Assembly: GCF_048268305.1 (NCBI RefSeq)
Contig: NZ_JBLWVT010000006.1
Location: forward strand, 248,001-312,000
From: Pseudodonghicola sp048268305
Lineage (GTDB): Bacteria; Pseudomonadota; Alphaproteobacteria; Rhodobacterales; Rhodobacteraceae
DNA length: 64,000 nucleotides
Direction of reading: 5' to 3'
Under the pieces are notes generated by a model. The model worked only from the letters and a program-made list of their open reading frames with translations, had not been told where the DNA came from and ran no database searches. This document shows positions 63,658 to 64,000 of this stretch, piece after piece. Every line of letters begins with the position of its first letter. Positions within the stretch are counted from its first letter, which is position 1. A program made the translations under genes and the position numbers.

Positions 63658-64000
63658 CCGGAATGATCGACTGGGCCGCCGCGCGGGCGCGGATGGTCCT
63701 GGCCTTCATCGCCCTGTCGCTGCTGGTCGGCGGCTATGCCTATGTCTCGCTCCCGAAGGAGGGCGAGCCGGATATCGAAATCCCCGTGCTCTTCGTCTCG
63801 GTTCAATTCCCCGGCATCTCGGCCGAGGATTCCGAAAAGCTGCTGGTCAAGCCGATGGAATCCGAGCTTGCCGATCTCGACGGGCTCGACAAGATGAACT
63901 CGACCGCCGCCGAGGGCTATGCCGGGGTCGTGCTGCAGTTCGAGTTCGGCTGGGACAAGACCGCGACCACCGCCGACGTGCGCGACGCGATGAACGCCGC
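63654..64000 (+). CDS. RND efflux permease, N-terminal part (cut by window end)
   Basis: Open from ATG at 63654, overlapping the adaptor stop, to the window edge (115 codons). It starts MTGMIDWAAARARMVLAFIAL, the first membrane helix. LPKEGEPDIEIPVLFVSVQFPGISAEDSEKLL follows, the usual first periplasmic strands of the AcrB/MexB superfamily with the PG-S-AED pattern. Relatives carry 12 helices in about 1,040 residues. Substrate class cannot be judged from this part. Confidence 0.93.
   Translation, partial: MTGMIDWAAARARMVLAFIALSLLVGGYAYVSLPKEGEPDIEIPVLFVSVQFPGISAEDSEKLLVKPMESELADLDGLDKMNSTAAEGYAGVVLQFEFGWDKTATTADVRDAMNA

Overview
The window is about 64 kb of high-GC DNA with tightly packed genes and strong G/C third-position bias. 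Gene content and order point to an alphaproteobacterium of the Rhodobacterales/Rhodobacteraceae type: glnB-glnA, a ccmABCDG block, yajC-secD-secF, a yfgM-bamB-der block, carboxynorspermidine synthase plus decarboxylase, an AcnA-type aconitase, RTX proteins, and intergenic hairpin elements carrying CAAATA/CCCGGG. The genus cannot be read from the sequence. An ectoine operon and secreted calcium-binding RTX proteins suggest a salt-exposed or marine-type life style (inference).

Layout. Positions 1-7.1 kb hold the end of one LysR regulator, a second LysR regulator, and a divergent giant secreted protein combining LamG-like modules, a calcineurin-type phosphoesterase and a C-terminal RTX block. 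Positions 7.4-16.0 kb hold a complete type I-C CRISPR-Cas locus. The array has 11 repeats and 10 spacers, with the degenerate repeat at the leader-distal end. The leader lies between array and cas2, and cas3-cas5-cas8c-cas7-cas4-cas1-cas2 form one operon on the minus strand. Positions 16.5-21.5 kb hold a RidA protein and the ectoine operon ectA-ectB-ectC-ask, with a divergent MarR regulator and no ectD. Positions 21.8-35.3 kb are mostly housekeeping: tRNA-Leu, NAD(P)HX repair, PII and glutamine synthetase, a lytic transglycosylase, purB, an acyltransferase and several poorly known proteins.

Positions 35.5-41.2 kb hold acnA, a GST, a WYL-type regulator and an SDR. Between the last two lie decayed copies of an SDR and a WYL regulator, the scar of a tandem duplication. 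Positions 41.2-48.2 kb carry the cytochrome c maturation genes (ccmG, D, C, B, A) and the Sec accessory genes (secF, secD, yajC) on the minus strand, with a Mth938-fold protein and a TauE/SafE permease between them. Positions 48.5-55.8 kb hold a compositionally mosaic membrane pentapeptide-repeat protein, serS, a histone-like HhH protein, a desaturase and two tandem RTX paralogues. Positions 55.9-64 kb hold the polyamine genes, der-bamB-yfgM, and the start of an RND efflux operon that runs off the window.

The clearest unexplained items are the domain architecture and altered metal motif of the giant phosphoesterase, the shared N-terminal domain of the two small RTX proteins, the mosaic pentapeptide gene, the WYL-SDR duplication scar, a perfect 17-bp palindrome upstream of glnB, and the family of intergenic hairpin elements. 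No transposase, prophage or rRNA was recognised. No completely new multi-gene system could be demonstrated from the sequence alone.
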